Source: Frondihabitans sp. PAMC 28766 (GTDB lineage Bacteria > Actinomycetota > Actinomycetes > Actinomycetales > Microbacteriaceae). From it: 64,000 bases of DNA. A model generated the notes under the pieces. It was given only the letters and a program-made list of their open reading frames with translations, did not search any database and was not told the origin of the DNA. The translations under genes were made by a program, and so were the position numbers. The DNA lies in the NCBI RefSeq assembly GCF_001577365.1, contig NZ_CP014513.1, positions 3,782,001 through 3,846,000 of the forward strand, written 5' to 3'. Positions 51,245 through 60,490 of the stretch are shown piece by piece; the stretch's first letter is position 1; every line of letters starts with the position of its first letter.

Positions 51245-52000
51245 ATGAGCAACGCAGTCCTCGAGAAGGCGCCGGAAGCCGACGCCGCCATCACCAAGTT
51301 CACCGCCACGCTGTCGATCCGCCGCTTCGACCCCGACGTCGACGACGAGCCGCGCTGGCAGGAGTTCCAGGTCGAGATGCTGCCGACCGACCGCGTCCTC
51401 GACGCTCTGCACCAGATCAAGTGGGAGCAGGACGGCTCGCTGACGTTCCGTCGATCCTGTGCCCACGGCGTCTGCGGTTCGGACGCGATGCGCATCAACG
51501 GGCGCAACCGCCTCGCCTGCAAGACACTGATGAAAGACCTCGACATCTCGAAGCCGGTCTACGTCGAGGCGATCAAGGGTCTGCCCCTCGAGAAGGACCT
51601 CGTCGTCGACATGGACCCGTTCTTCGCGTCGTACCGCGAGATCCAGCCCTTCCTGCAGTCGTCGTCCAAGCCGGATAAAGAGCGCCTCCAGTCGGACGAG
51701 CAGCGCGCGCGCTTCGACGACACCACGAAGTGCATCCTCTGCGCCGCGTGCACCTCGTCGTGCCCCGTCTTCTGGACGGACGGCCAGTACTTCGGCCCCG
51801 CTGCGATCGTCAACGCGCACCGCTTCATCTTCGACTCGCGCGACGAAGAGGCCAAGGTTCGTCTCGACATCCTCAACGACAAAGAGGGCGTGTGGCGCTG
51901 CCGCACCACCTTCAACTGCACCGAGGCGTGCCCTCGTGGCATCCAGGTCACGCAGGCGATCGCCGAGGTCAAGGCTGCCGTGCTCCGCGGCCGCCCGTAG
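51245..52000 (+). CDS. sdhB: Succinate dehydrogenase iron-sulfur subunit
   Basis: 251 residues. N-terminal ferredoxin domain with [2Fe-2S] ligands in RRSCAHGVCGSDAMRINGRNRLAC near residue 73, and C-terminal domain with CILCAACTSSCPVFW near residue 162 and CRTTFNCTEACPRGI near residue 219 for [4Fe-4S] and [3Fe-4S] clusters. Passes electrons from SdhA to quinone at SdhCD. Starts one base after the sdhA stop. A large hairpin 16 bases downstream ends the operon. Confidence 0.97.
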   Translation: MSNAVLEKAPEADAAITKFTATLSIRRFDPDVDDEPRWQEFQVEMLPTDRVLDALHQIKWEQDGSLTFRRSCAHGVCGSDAMRINGRNRLACKTLMKDLDISKPVYVEAIKGLPLEKDLVVDMDPFFASYREIQPFLQSSSKPDKERLQSDEQRARFDDTTKCILCAACTSSCPVFWTDGQYFGPAAIVNAHRFIFDSRDEEAKVRLDILNDKEGVWRCRTTFNCTEACPRGIQVTQAIAEVKAAVLRGRP

Positions 52001-52016
52001 CCTCTAGCTCTTCGTC

Positions 52017-52082
52017 ACACCCCCGTTTTCGGACGAGGTCCCCGCGCCGCGGCGCGAGGACCATGGCCGAAGTCGGGGGTGT
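52017..52082. terminator. Large nested hairpin at convergent sdhB junction
   Basis: ACACCCCCG (52017-52025) pairs with CGGGGGTGT (52074-52082); inside, TTCGG with CCGAA, GGTCC (52037-52041) with GGACC (52058-52062), and a central GCGCCGCGGCGC palindrome. It fits a terminator working from both sides. Confidence 0.65.
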
Positions 52083-52093
52083 TGTGCGTTGGA

Positions 52094-52438
52094 TCAGTCC
52101 TCGACGACGCAGGTCGCGTCGACGGCTAGCGCGAGGCGCAACGCAATCGAGACGCCCGCCTCCCCCGCATCCCCCCACGGCGCGAACGCATCGCTCCAGT
52201 ACACGGGCAGCTCGACCGCGGGCGCGTCCGGCAGCAGCCGCGCGACCTCGCCGCCGGTGCGCAGGATGCGGGGTGCGTACACAGTGAGCAGGTCGCTCCC
52301 CGCTGCCGTCAGCACCTGCACGGCGGTGCCCCCTTCGATCTCTCGCACCTCTCCCGTCCCTGCGATGCCCTCCGCGGCCTCGGCGAGCGCGTAGAGGTCG
52401 TGCGGGGTCTGCGACAGGATCGTGATCTCGCGGGGCAT
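52094..52438 (-). CDS. Small protein of unknown function next to DUF6177-like gene
   Basis: 114 residues, acidic, no signal or membrane segment. The pattern ITILSQTPHDLYALAEAAEGIAGTGEV then VQVLTAAGSDLLTVYAPRIL and LPVYWSDAFAPWGDAGEAG suggests a compact alpha/beta fold. Its ATG shares one base with the stop of the upstream gene (TGATG), so translation is coupled and the two proteins probably act together. No family was recognised. Confidence 0.7.
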   Translation of the reverse strand: MPREITILSQTPHDLYALAEAAEGIAGTGEVREIEGGTAVQVLTAAGSDLLTVYAPRILRTGGEVARLLPDAPAVELPVYWSDAFAPWGDAGEAGVSIALRLALAVDATCVVED

Positions 52439-53667
52439 CAGGCGTCTCCCCCGTCGTCGAGACCGTCACGATCGTCGCGGTAGTCCAGACGCTCACTGGC
52501 GTCGCCGCCGGTGTCAGGGTGGTCGTGCGGGTGCGGGTCTCCGTGCCGGTCGATGTCCTCGTGCAGGTCGCCCTCCCACGCGTCGAGCAGCGGCTCGTCG
52601 ACGAGGGTCGTGAGGCGCTCCGAGCCGACCGAGTCGAGGGCGTCGTGGAGGGCCTCCCAGCCCGAACGATCCGCACTGCCGAGCGGAAGCAAGAACGCGG
52701 GGAGGGTCGGCCGACCGACGACGTCGACATCCTGCGACGGGGCGAACGTGTTCTCGCCGAGATCGAGCCGACGCACGGAGGGTGCGCCGATCAGCAGCAC
52801 GACCGGGTTGGGCGGCGGGTAGGTCACGGGCCGGAAGCTGCGGTCGGCCTCGCCCTCGCGGGCGAGCACGAGCGCGAAAGTCGGCAGAGACGTGCGGGTG
52901 AGGTCACCCAGAGCGGCACGCAGGCGTTCGATCGCCGCATCGAGCCCCGCGCGCCCGCCGGGCACGTCGGCGGTCAGGGCGACGGTCTCTTCGAGGCCGC
53001 GGTCGGTGACGCGAGTGGTGACGGCCGCCGAGACGTGCTCACCCTCGACGATGATTCGGGTGGGGTCGGGCGCGCGGTGCCTCGCATCCTGCGTCAAGAC
53101 CCAGCGGTCCCAGCTCTTCTCGAGAGGTTCGCTCAAACCCCACGCCAGTGGTCGGTAGCCGCCGATCGCAGCGCTGATCGACTCGACGGCACCGCCGAGC
53201 AGGGTGTCGTGCGTGGCGCGATGCAGCAGGGTCACGTCGACGCTCAACTGGGTCGTGACCTCCGAGGCGGCCGAGATGGAGGGGGGCAGCCCGTCGAAGT
53301 CGGCGCTCGGTTCGATGTCGGGTGCATGGCCGGCGGCCGCCTCGTCGAGGGTGTGGTGGTCGATGCCCGTGATGCCGTCGCGGTAGCCGTCGGCGGTCAC
53401 CACGGCCCACACGGCGCGAGCAGCCACGAGAGCGCTGCGCAGGCCGATCGTCACCCGGGACGACTCGGGGGTGAGCAGCACGAGAGTGCGGCCGAGCGCG
53501 ACGGGGCGTGCCAACAGGTCGGCCAGAGCGGGGCTCAACCGAATTACGCGTGCCCGGCTCTCGACCAGGGCGACGCGTTCTGTGATCTCGTCGATCAGGG
53601 GATGCCGTATCGGAGTGCCCACCCGGCCATTGAACTCTCGAACGGTCTGATCCGGTCGAGCGCACAT
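52438..53667 (-). CDS. DUF6177-like protein with acidic His/Asp-rich tail
   Basis: 409 residues, soluble. The start RHPLIDEITERVALVESRARVIRLSPALADLLARP and later RTLVLLTPESSRVTIGL resemble, from memory, proteins annotated DUF6177 in Microbacteriaceae, some of which are near ESX/type VII secretion genes; no such genes are seen here. The middle (TQLSVDVTLLHRATHDTLLGGAVE, PLEKSWDRWVLTQDARH) has no catalytic motif I can name. The last 45 residues are rich in His and Asp (HEDIDRHGDPHPHDHPD), which could bind metal. The start is 116 bases from a divergent small gene. Confidence 0.65.
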   Translation of the reverse strand: MCARPDQTVREFNGRVGTPIRHPLIDEITERVALVESRARVIRLSPALADLLARPVALGRTLVLLTPESSRVTIGLRSALVAARAVWAVVTADGYRDGITGIDHHTLDEAAAGHAPDIEPSADFDGLPPSISAASEVTTQLSVDVTLLHRATHDTLLGGAVESISAAIGGYRPLAWGLSEPLEKSWDRWVLTQDARHRAPDPTRIIVEGEHVSAAVTTRVTDRGLEETVALTADVPGGRAGLDAAIERLRAALGDLTRTSLPTFALVLAREGEADRSFRPVTYPPPNPVVLLIGAPSVRRLDLGENTFAPSQDVDVVGRPTLPAFLLPLGSADRSGWEALHDALDSVGSERLTTLVDEPLLDAWEGDLHEDIDRHGDPHPHDHPDTGGDASERLDYRDDRDGLDDGGDA

Positions 53668-53783
53668 CCAGTAGAACGCATCGCGATGTCGACGGCGCAG
53701 GTTGCCACGAGACTCAGTAAGCTCACAGCAAGCCCTGGGCCCGAGACCGGGGCGTCCGTTCCACGCCTGACGAGAGGCCCGCC

Positions 53784-54209
53784 ATGGACGCCGAGATCGA
53801 ACGCGACCCCACCCTGCGCCTCACCGACGTCCCATGCTGGCACGGCGTGATCGCGAGCATCGACGCGCACGTCGCGGCGGCGCTGGCCGAGTGGCAGGCC
53901 GCAGGCGCGAAGGATGCCACGGCTCGTCTCGACAGGCAGCAGGCGGACGACCTCGGCCGCCTGGTACTCACGGCCGTGGTGGCCGAAACGCTCGAGTCGC
54001 ACCCCCTCGCCACGCTGCTCGCGCTGCACGCCGAAGCCGTCGCCCGGCATCTTCTCCGGCCCGTGCCCGCGGCCGACGAACTCGACCCCGGTGCGACGCT
54101 GCTCGACGCGCGGCAGACCTCGTCGCCGGCGCTGCTCGCCGTCGAGGCCGGGGTCTACGGCACCCTCGGCGACCTGGTGCGTCAGCGCCTCCGCGCCGCC
54201 GCCGCCTGA
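53784..54209 (+). CDS. Small helical protein of unknown function
   Basis: 141 residues. Alternating charged and Ala/Leu residues indicate a mostly helical soluble protein (HVAAALAEWQAAGAKDATARLDRQQADDLGRLVLTAVVAETLESH). No signal peptide, membrane segment or known motif. Divergent from the DUF6177-like gene, so shared regulation is possible. Codon use is typical of real genes here. It is convergent with mtlD across a palindrome-rich junction. Confidence 0.65.
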   Translation: MDAEIERDPTLRLTDVPCWHGVIASIDAHVAAALAEWQAAGAKDATARLDRQQADDLGRLVLTAVVAETLESHPLATLLALHAEAVARHLLRPVPAADELDPGATLLDARQTSSPALLAVEAGVYGTLGDLVRQRLRAAAA

Positions 54210-54269
54210 CGCCGCCCGGCCGCCGCGTTGGCCGCCCGCAGGCGACGAACGCCGTGCACTCGCGGCCGG

Positions 54270-54364
<95 letters not shown>

Positions 54365-54374
54365 CCAAAGCCCT

Positions 54375-54436
54375 CCGCGAGATGGCCCGTCCTACCGCGG
54401 CAACCGGCCACCGCCGTCGGACGGGCCATCTCGCGG
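54375..54436. repeat. Long inverted repeat 2 (18-bp perfect arms)
   Basis: CCGCGAGATGGCCCGTCC (54375-54392) and GGACGGGCCATCTCGCGG (54419-54436) are perfectly complementary over 18 bp around a 26-base loop. CGCGAGAT is shared with inverted repeat 1. Confidence 0.92.
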
Positions 54437-54490
54437 CACCTCCGATTCGCGCCTGACGAGCCCCGGCCACTCGCACCCGCACGAAGCAGC

Positions 54491-54520
54491 GCAGGGCACC
54501 GGCGAAAGCCGCTGCCCTGC
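54491..54520 (-). terminator. Hairpin downstream of mtlD
   Basis: GCAGGGCA (54491-54498) pairs with TGCCCTGC (54513-54520), with GGC/GCC pairing inside a GAAA loop. It lies 25 bases past the mtlD stop and is the probable terminator of the mannitol operon. Confidence 0.6.
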
Positions 54521-54544
54521 CACGAATCGCGGAGAGTGGCGGGG

Positions 54545-55713
54545 CTACTCCCGCGCTGCCGAGACGCGCGCGGTGAACGGCTCGACGAGCGGGTGCCCCG
54601 CGTCGAGCCCCGTGATCGTCGTCGCGACGGTGGTGTCGTCGAGGGAGGCGTCGCCGAGCATCGCCTGCAGCTCGACCGACTGCTCGTCGTCGGGCACGTC
54701 GAAGCGGAGCGCCGCGCCCATGGCGTTCAGCAGGGCGACGGGCTCGGTGCCCTGTGAGGCGATCGCGGCGGCGGGCGACACGAAGCGCTCGTCGCGCGAC
54801 AGCTTGCGCAGCGGCTGGCGGCCGACACGCGTCACGGTGTCGGGCAGGTGGGGGTTCTCGAAGCGCGAGATGATGCGGGCGACGTAGTCGGCGTGATCCT
54901 GTGCGTCGAGCTCGTGCTTGGCGATGAGGTACGCGCTCGTCTCGGCGAGCACCGCTTCGACGGCCGTGCGAACGGCGGGCAGGGCGATCGCGTCCGAGAT
55001 CTTGTCGGCGCCCTCGATGAAGCCGAAGTACGCGGTGGTCGCGTGACCGGTGTTGACCGTGAAGAGCTTGCGCTCGATCGAGGGCTCGAGGCCGTCGACC
55101 CAGTGCACCCCGGGGATCGTCGGCTCGGAGCCGCCGAACGGCGTACGGTCGATCGCCCACTCGTAGTAGGTCTCGACGGTCACGTCGAGGCCCTGGCCGG
55201 GCTCTTGCGCCGGCACGATGCGGTCGACGGCGGTGTTGGCGAAAACCGCTCTGGCGAGGGCCTCGTCCGAAGCGCCCCGGGTAGGGCCGCAACGATGAAC
55301 TCCTCGAGGCGGTCGGTCGCGTTGATGGCGTTCTCGCAGGCCATGACCGCGACCGGCGGAAGCGAAGCGTCGCGCGCCTGGAGCCCCTGGGCGATGGCGG
55401 GGGCGATGAAGCGCAGCACGTTCGGGCCGACCGCGCACGTGACCACGGCGGCCGACGCCACGGCTGCCACGACGGCCTCCGGGTCGGCGGCGGAGTTGAG
55501 GGCGCTGAAGCGCGTGACCTCGTGATCCTGCGCCCCGGCACCGACCTCGTGCACCGTGTAGGAGGTGGCGGCCGCAAGAGAGTCGATCAGTTCGGCGTTG
55601 ACGTCCGAGAAGACGACCTCGTAGCCGGCCTCGTGCAGCAGCAGCCCGACGAAGCCGCGACCGATGTTGCCGGCCCCGAAGTGGACGGCGATCTTCGACG
55701 AAGCGTCGGTCAC
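54545..55713 (-). pseudogene. mtlD: Mannitol-1-phosphate 5-dehydrogenase, one-base frameshift
   Basis: NAD-dependent oxidation of mannitol-1-phosphate to fructose-6-phosphate after PTS uptake. Two frames together encode a full 389-residue enzyme. Frame 1 from ATG 55713: [30 protein letters not shown] (NAD site), [40 protein letters not shown]. Frame 2 from about 55278: [22 protein letters not shown], then [13 protein letters not shown] and the C-terminal domain. One extra base in the C4/G3 run at 55275-55281 restores LPGGASDEAL. Its ATG overlaps the IIA stop (ATGA). All other parts look intact, so a sequence error is likely. Confidence 0.88.
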
Positions 55714-56147
55714 TCGTTGACCTCTTCGAGCTGCTTATAGATGTCGTCCTGGCCGGCGGCGTCGCGGAGGGCCTGCACCTGGTCGTCGTCGGAGAAGATG
55801 ATGGCGATCTTCGACAGGATCTCGAGGTGCTCGTTCTCGATGCCGGCGATGCCGACGACGAAGTGGACGGGGTTGCCGTCCCAGTCGATCGGGTCGGCGT
55901 AGCGGACGAACGAGAGGGCGGACGCCAGGATCGCGCCCTTCGCCTCGTTCGTGCCGTGCGGGATGGCGAGGAAATTGCCCATGTACGTCGACACGGTCTT
56001 CTCGCGCTCGAGCATGGCGGGCAGGTAGTCGGCCGTGACGGCCCCCGCCTCCAGAAGGATCTCGAAGGCCTCTCGCATCGCCTCCAGCTTGGTGGTGGCG
56101 GTTCCTTCGGCCTTGATGTAGCTCTTCTGGAGGACGGGGTTCGTCAT
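55710..56147 (-). CDS. mtlF: Mannitol-specific PTS EIIA
   Basis: 145-residue phosphocarrier. [18 protein letters not shown] near residue 56 contains the phospho-His of mannitol IIA proteins; [33 protein letters not shown] follows the family pattern. It takes phosphate from HPr and passes it to the IIB domain of MtlA. Gene order mtlA-mtlF-mtlD on the minus strand, with mtlD overlapping its stop. Confidence 0.95.
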   Translation of the reverse strand: MTNPVLQKSYIKAEGTATTKLEAMREAFEILLEAGAVTADYLPAMLEREKTVSTYMGNFLAIPHGTNEAKGAILASALSFVRYADPIDWDGNPVHFVVGIAGIENEHLEILSKIAIIFSDDDQVQALRDAAGQDDIYKQLEEVNE

Positions 56148-56179
56148 CGGCGGTTCTTCCTACTCGTAGTGGTGGTTCG

Positions 56180-57742
56180 TTACTTCTGCGCCTGCAGCTG
56201 CTCGACGACCTGGTCGTACTGCGGGGCGTTCATGAAGTTGTCGACCGAGACGTGCTGGGCGCCCGGGTTCATGGTCTTCGCGCGGTCGGTCAGCTGCTGC
56301 TGCGTGATGATCAGATCTTCGTCACCCGAGAGGTTCGCGATGGCCTTGTTGACCACCGTAACCCCCTCGATGCCGGCCTTCTTGATCTTGTTGCGGAGGA
56401 CGCTCGCACCCATCGCCGACGAGCCCATACCGGCGTCGCAGGCGAAGACGATGTTCTCGACGCGAGTCGCGGTGGTGGTCGAGCCGGGCGCCGATGCGCT
56501 GCCGACGCCGCCGAAGGTGGCTTCGTCTTCTTCCTCGGTCGCACCGTTCACCGAGGCACCGGCGAAGAGGCCCGCGGTCGCGGCGTTGGCGTCGCGGCCC
56601 TTGGACGCCTGCATCTTGGCGAAGGCGGCGCTCATGTCGCCGGCGTCCGCGTTGGCGAGGTCGCGCTTGCGAGTCGCAATCAGGAACAGCGAGGCGACGA
56701 CGCCCGACACCGCAGCCGAGAGGACGACCGACAGGATGACGCCGACGTAGCTGTCCTTCGCGGTCTCGCCGAGGACCGCGATGATCGACCCCGGAGACGC
56801 TGGCGCGACGAGACCCGAGTTGAAGGCGACGTTGGTGCCGACACCGGTCGCACCGCCGAGGATCACGGCGATGAACAGGATCGGCTTCTGCAGCACGAAC
56901 GGGAAGTAGATCTCGTGGATGCCGCCGATGAACTGGATGATGATCGCACCGGGGGCGGTGGAGCGAGCCGCGCCGACGCCGAAGAAGGTGAAGGCGAGCA
57001 GGATGCCGAGACCGGGGCCGGGGTTGGCCTCGAGCAGGAACAGGATCGACTTGCCCGACTGCTGCACCTGCTGAGCACCGAGCTGGTCGAGGATGCCGTG
57101 GTTGATCGCGTTGTTGAGGAAGAAGACCTTGGCCGGCTCGATGAAGATGCTCGCGAGGGGCAGGAGGTGCGCGTTGACGAGTGCCTTGACCGCGTCACCG
57201 AGGCCGTTCTCGACCAGCGAGACGAGCTTCGACAGCCAGAAGAAGCCCGCCAGGAACAACCCGAAGCCGAGGATGCCGGCCGAGTAGTTGTTGACCAGCA
57301 TCTCGAATCCGGGCTTGATCTTGCCGTCCCAGAGACGGTCCATCTGCTTCACCAGGTACGCGCCCAGCGGGCCGCAGATCATGGCGCCGAGGATCATCGT
57401 CGTGTCGGAGCCGAGGATCACGCCCATCGTGAAGATCGAGCCGACGACAGCACCGCGGATGTCGTAGATCATGCGGCCGCCCTGGATGGCGATCGCCAGC
57501 GGGATCAGGTACGTGAGGATCGGTGAGACCACGCCGACCCCGGGGGTTCCGGCCTTGTCGCCGCCGAGGATGGCGACGGGGTGCCAACCGGTGGGGATGA
57601 AGATGGCGGTGATGATGCCCCACGCGATGAAGATCGCGATGTTCGGCATCACCATGCCGGCGAGGAAGGCGCCGAACTTCTGAACCTGAACCCGGCCGGA
57701 GCCGCGCTGGCGTGCCGGGGCGTCTGCAGACGTCGTTGTCAT
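56180..57742 (-). CDS. mtlA: Mannitol-specific PTS EIICB
   Basis: 520 residues. IIC domain with about eight helices from the N-terminus (VQKFGAFLAGMVMPNIAIFIAWGIITAIFIPTGW), including GGIHEIYFPFVLQKP, the substrate-site signature. After a linker the IIB domain begins VENIVFACDAGMGSSAMGAS near residue 430, with the phospho-Cys. No IIA is fused, consistent with the separate mtlF. Imports mannitol as mannitol-1-phosphate. First gene of mtlAFD; the leader has AGAAAGAA as a possible ribosome site. Confidence 0.95.
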   Translation of the reverse strand: MTTTSADAPARQRGSGRVQVQKFGAFLAGMVMPNIAIFIAWGIITAIFIPTGWHPVAILGGDKAGTPGVGVVSPILTYLIPLAIAIQGGRMIYDIRGAVVGSIFTMGVILGSDTTMILGAMICGPLGAYLVKQMDRLWDGKIKPGFEMLVNNYSAGILGFGLFLAGFFWLSKLVSLVENGLGDAVKALVNAHLLPLASIFIEPAKVFFLNNAINHGILDQLGAQQVQQSGKSILFLLEANPGPGLGILLAFTFFGVGAARSTAPGAIIIQFIGGIHEIYFPFVLQKPILFIAVILGGATGVGTNVAFNSGLVAPASPGSIIAVLGETAKDSYVGVILSVVLSAAVSGVVASLFLIATRKRDLANADAGDMSAAFAKMQASKGRDANAATAGLFAGASVNGATEEEDEATFGGVGSASAPGSTTTATRVENIVFACDAGMGSSAMGASVLRNKIKKAGIEGVTVVNKAIANLSGDEDLIITQQQLTDRAKTMNPGAQHVSVDNFMNAPQYDQVVEQLQAQK

Positions 57743-57803
57743 GATCGGTTCTTTCTTTCTGTCGGAAGGGAGGAGGTGTTGGTGGGGAGGGGGATCGTGG
57801 AGG

Positions 57804-59462
57804 TCACAGCGCTGAGACGAGCTGCGACACGGCCTCGCGAGCGCCCGCAGCCGACGGCGCCGCGAGGGCAGCCGCTGCGAGGGACTTGGCCTGGTCGAGC
57901 GTGTGGTTTTTGAGCTCGGCCCGGACGTCAGCGAGAGCGGCGGGAGTCATGGAGAGCGTGGTCGCGCCGAGGCCGACCAGCACGACGGCCAGCATCGGAT
58001 CGGACGCCGCCTCGCCGCAGATGCCGACGCCCTTGTGAACGGCGGCTCCGGCCGAGCCGAGCTGGGCGACGAGGCGCAGGACGGCGGGGTGCCACGGATC
58101 CTGGTAGCTCGCGACGCTGCCGAGCATGCGGTCGGCGGCCATCGTGTACTGCGTCAGATCGTTGGTGCCGATCGAGACGAAGTCGGCGGCGCCCAGCACC
58201 TGCTCGGCCATGAGGGCGACCGACGGCACCTCGGCCATGACACCGGCGGTCTTGATGCCGAGCGAGCGGGCCAGGTCGACGAAGTACTGCGTCTCTTCGA
58301 GGTCGGCCACCATCGGCGCCATGACCCAGAGGTCGGCGTCGGTCTCGGCGTCCGCCTCAACGAGGGCTGTCAGCTGGTCGCGCAGGATCTCGGGGTGGTG
58401 ACGCAGGGCACGCAGCCCGCGTCGCCCGAGGGCCGGGTTCTCTTCGCCCTGGTCCGTGAGGAAGGGCAGGGGCTTGTCGGCACCGGCGTCGAGCGCGCGC
58501 ACGACGACTTTCTTGCCCGGGAACGCCTCGAGGAGAGCGACGTAGGACGCCTTCTGCGCGGCGATGTCGGGGGCGTAGGGCGAGTCGAGGAAGAGGAACT
58601 CGGTGCGGAAGAGGCCGACGCCCTCGGCGCCCAGCTCGACGGCGTTCGCGGCGTCCTTCGGCGAGCCGAGGTTGGCCAGCAGCGGCACCGCGGTGCCGTC
58701 GGCGAGGGCGCCGGCGGTGATCGGGGCGTTGACCGCGGCGAGGCGCTCGGCCTGCTTGCGCTCGGCCTCGGCGACCTGGTCGGCGCTCGGGTCGGTCACG
58801 ACCACTCCGGCCGCAGCGTCGACGATCACGACGGCGCCGTCGTCGAGAGAGTCGGCCTCGACGACGCCGACGATGGCGGTGATGCCCTTGGCACGGGCCA
58901 GGATCGCCGTGTGCGACGTCGGGCCGCCATCGCGCGTCACGAGGGCCAGCACCTTCTCGAGGTCGAGCAGAGCGGTGTCGGCGGGGGCCAGGTCGTGGGC
59001 CACCAGGATGAAGGGGGTGTCGCTCTCGGGCACACCCGGGGCGTGCACACCGCGGAGCTGGGCGATGATGCGCTGCGCCACGTCGCCGAGGTCGGCGGCC
59101 CGCTCGCCCATGTAGCCGCCCATACCCGCCAAGATGTCCTGGAACGACTTGAACGCGGTGAAGACGGCGCGCTCGGGGTTGGTGCCCTCGTCGATCTGAC
59201 GGTGCACGTCGTCGAGGATCGACGGGTCCTGCGCCATCAGCGCCTGGGCCTCGAGAACGGCCTGAGCGTCTCCGCCGGCTGCTGCGCCGCGCTTGCCGAG
59301 ATCGGCGGCGACGGCGGCGAGTGCTTCGCCGACGGAGGCCTTGGCCGTGGCCGCGTCGCCCGTGAGCGGGGTCGCGTCCGGCTCTCCGAGCGGGTCGGCC
59401 ATGCGGAGGACGGGGCCCGTGACGGTCCCTCGTCCTACTCCGACACCGTGAAGTTCTGGCAT
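57804..59462 (-). CDS. ptsI: Phosphoenolpyruvate-protein phosphotransferase (Enzyme I)
   Basis: Takes phosphate from PEP and gives it to HPr, starting all PTS transport. 552 residues. N-terminal phospho-His in TRDGGPTSHTAILARA near residue 178, PEP-binding signature DFVSIGTNDLTQYTMAADR near residue 433, and EVPSVALMAEQVL before it; catalytic Cys region GICGEAASDP near residue 482. ATG 59462 has AAGGAG six bases upstream and matches the family start; the longer frame to 59537 lacks this. Divergent from the DeoR regulator, with an AT-rich operator region between. Confidence 0.96.
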   Translation of the reverse strand: MPELHGVGVGRGTVTGPVLRMADPLGEPDATPLTGDAATAKASVGEALAAVAADLGKRGAAAGGDAQAVLEAQALMAQDPSILDDVHRQIDEGTNPERAVFTAFKSFQDILAGMGGYMGERAADLGDVAQRIIAQLRGVHAPGVPESDTPFILVAHDLAPADTALLDLEKVLALVTRDGGPTSHTAILARAKGITAIVGVVEADSLDDGAVVIVDAAAGVVVTDPSADQVAEAERKQAERLAAVNAPITAGALADGTAVPLLANLGSPKDAANAVELGAEGVGLFRTEFLFLDSPYAPDIAAQKASYVALLEAFPGKKVVVRALDAGADKPLPFLTDQGEENPALGRRGLRALRHHPEILRDQLTALVEADAETDADLWVMAPMVADLEETQYFVDLARSLGIKTAGVMAEVPSVALMAEQVLGAADFVSIGTNDLTQYTMAADRMLGSVASYQDPWHPAVLRLVAQLGSAGAAVHKGVGICGEAASDPMLAVVLVGLGATTLSMTPAALADVRAELKNHTLDQAKSLAAAALAAPSAAGAREAVSQLVSAL

Positions 59463-59546
59463 CCGAGACTCCTTCATCTCAAGTCGTCCATCGCTGTGAA
59501 GCGTGCACACTGCGCGTGCGCTGGGAAGACCATACATCTATCTGAA

Positions 59547-59599
59547 TTGACAAACAAACAAATTCAGAGCTAAAAATGCACCAACAGACATTTGTTTAT
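59547..59599 (+). promoter_or_regulatory. Promoter and DeoR-type operator between ptsI and the regulator
   Basis: TTGACA (59547-59552), 18 bases, TAAAAA (59571-59576) is the best promoter in the window, on the plus strand. ACAAACAAAT (59554-59563) and ATTTGTTTAT (59590-59599) are inverted copies (9 of 10) separated by 26 bases, flanking the -10. The stretch is very AT-rich against its surroundings. It could serve both deoR-ptsH and ptsI. Confidence 0.6.
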
Positions 59600-59654
59600 G
59601 CCTGCTTGCCTCGATCGAGGCTCCAAAATGCCCACTTCTCATTGATGAGGACCG

Positions 59655-60425
59655 ATGTACGCTCCAGAACGCCACCTTCGTATCGTCGAAGAGGCCAGGC
59701 AACACGGGCGCGTCGACGTCAAAGACCTCGCCGAGCTGCTCGCCGTCACCCCCGAAACAATCCGCCGCGACCTCACCAGCCTCGAGCGACGCGGCCTCGT
59801 GCGCCGTGCCCACGGCGGTGCCATTCCGGTCGAGCGGATGACCTTCCACCCCGGCGTCGGCGACCGCGGCGGCATCAACACCGCCGAGAAGATGGTCATC
59901 GCCCAGGCCGCGCTCGACGAGATCCCCGAGAACGGGTCGATCATCATCGACGCCGGCACCTCGACGATCCTGCTGGCCCAGATGCTGCCGACCGACCGCG
60001 GCCTGACCGTCGTCACCCACTCGCTGCCCGTCGCGATGGCCGTCGCGAATCGGCCGGGCATCGACCTGCACCTGCTCGGGGGGTCCATCCGCCGCGACTC
60101 GCTCGCGGGCGTCGGCACCTGGACGCACCAGCTCGTCGGCATGGTCTCGGTCGACGCGGCCTTCCTCAGCGTCGGAGGCATCACACCCGAGCGCGGCCTC
60201 ACCACGCACAACATCGCCGAGGCCGCAGTGAAGTCCGCTCTGATCAAGGCCGCGCGGCGCTCTGTCCTCCTGGCCGACCACACGAAGTTCGGCCGCGAGG
60301 AGTTCGGCCGCGTCGCCCCGATCGCCGCGATCGATACGATCATCACCGACCCCGCGGTCAACCTCGATCTCGTGCGCGAGGTCGAGGGGGCCGGCACGGA
60401 GGTCTTCTGGCCCGGACGCGTCTGA
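59655..60425 (+). CDS. DeoR-family transcriptional regulator (PTS/sugar control)
   Basis: 256 residues. N-terminal winged helix-turn-helix: VDVKDLAELLAVTPETIRRDLTSLERRGLVRRAHGGAIP, the family signature. The C-terminal sugar-phosphate sensor domain includes IIIDAGTSTILLAQML near residue 97, LHLLGGSIRRDSLAGVG near residue 139, and LLADHTKFGRE near residue 210. A phosphorylated sugar is the likely inducer. Placement between divergent ptsI and downstream ptsH, next to the mannitol PTS, suggests control of general and mannitol PTS genes. The ATG follows ATGAGGACCG. Confidence 0.93.
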   Translation: MYAPERHLRIVEEARQHGRVDVKDLAELLAVTPETIRRDLTSLERRGLVRRAHGGAIPVERMTFHPGVGDRGGINTAEKMVIAQAALDEIPENGSIIIDAGTSTILLAQMLPTDRGLTVVTHSLPVAMAVANRPGIDLHLLGGSIRRDSLAGVGTWTHQLVGMVSVDAAFLSVGGITPERGLTTHNIAEAAVKSALIKAARRSVLLADHTKFGREEFGRVAPIAAIDTIITDPAVNLDLVREVEGAGTEVFWPGRV

Positions 60426-60490
60426 GCCCACCTCTCGATCCCTTCCACCACCGCACCGTCCCACCGCACCACCAATCAAGGAGCCGCACC

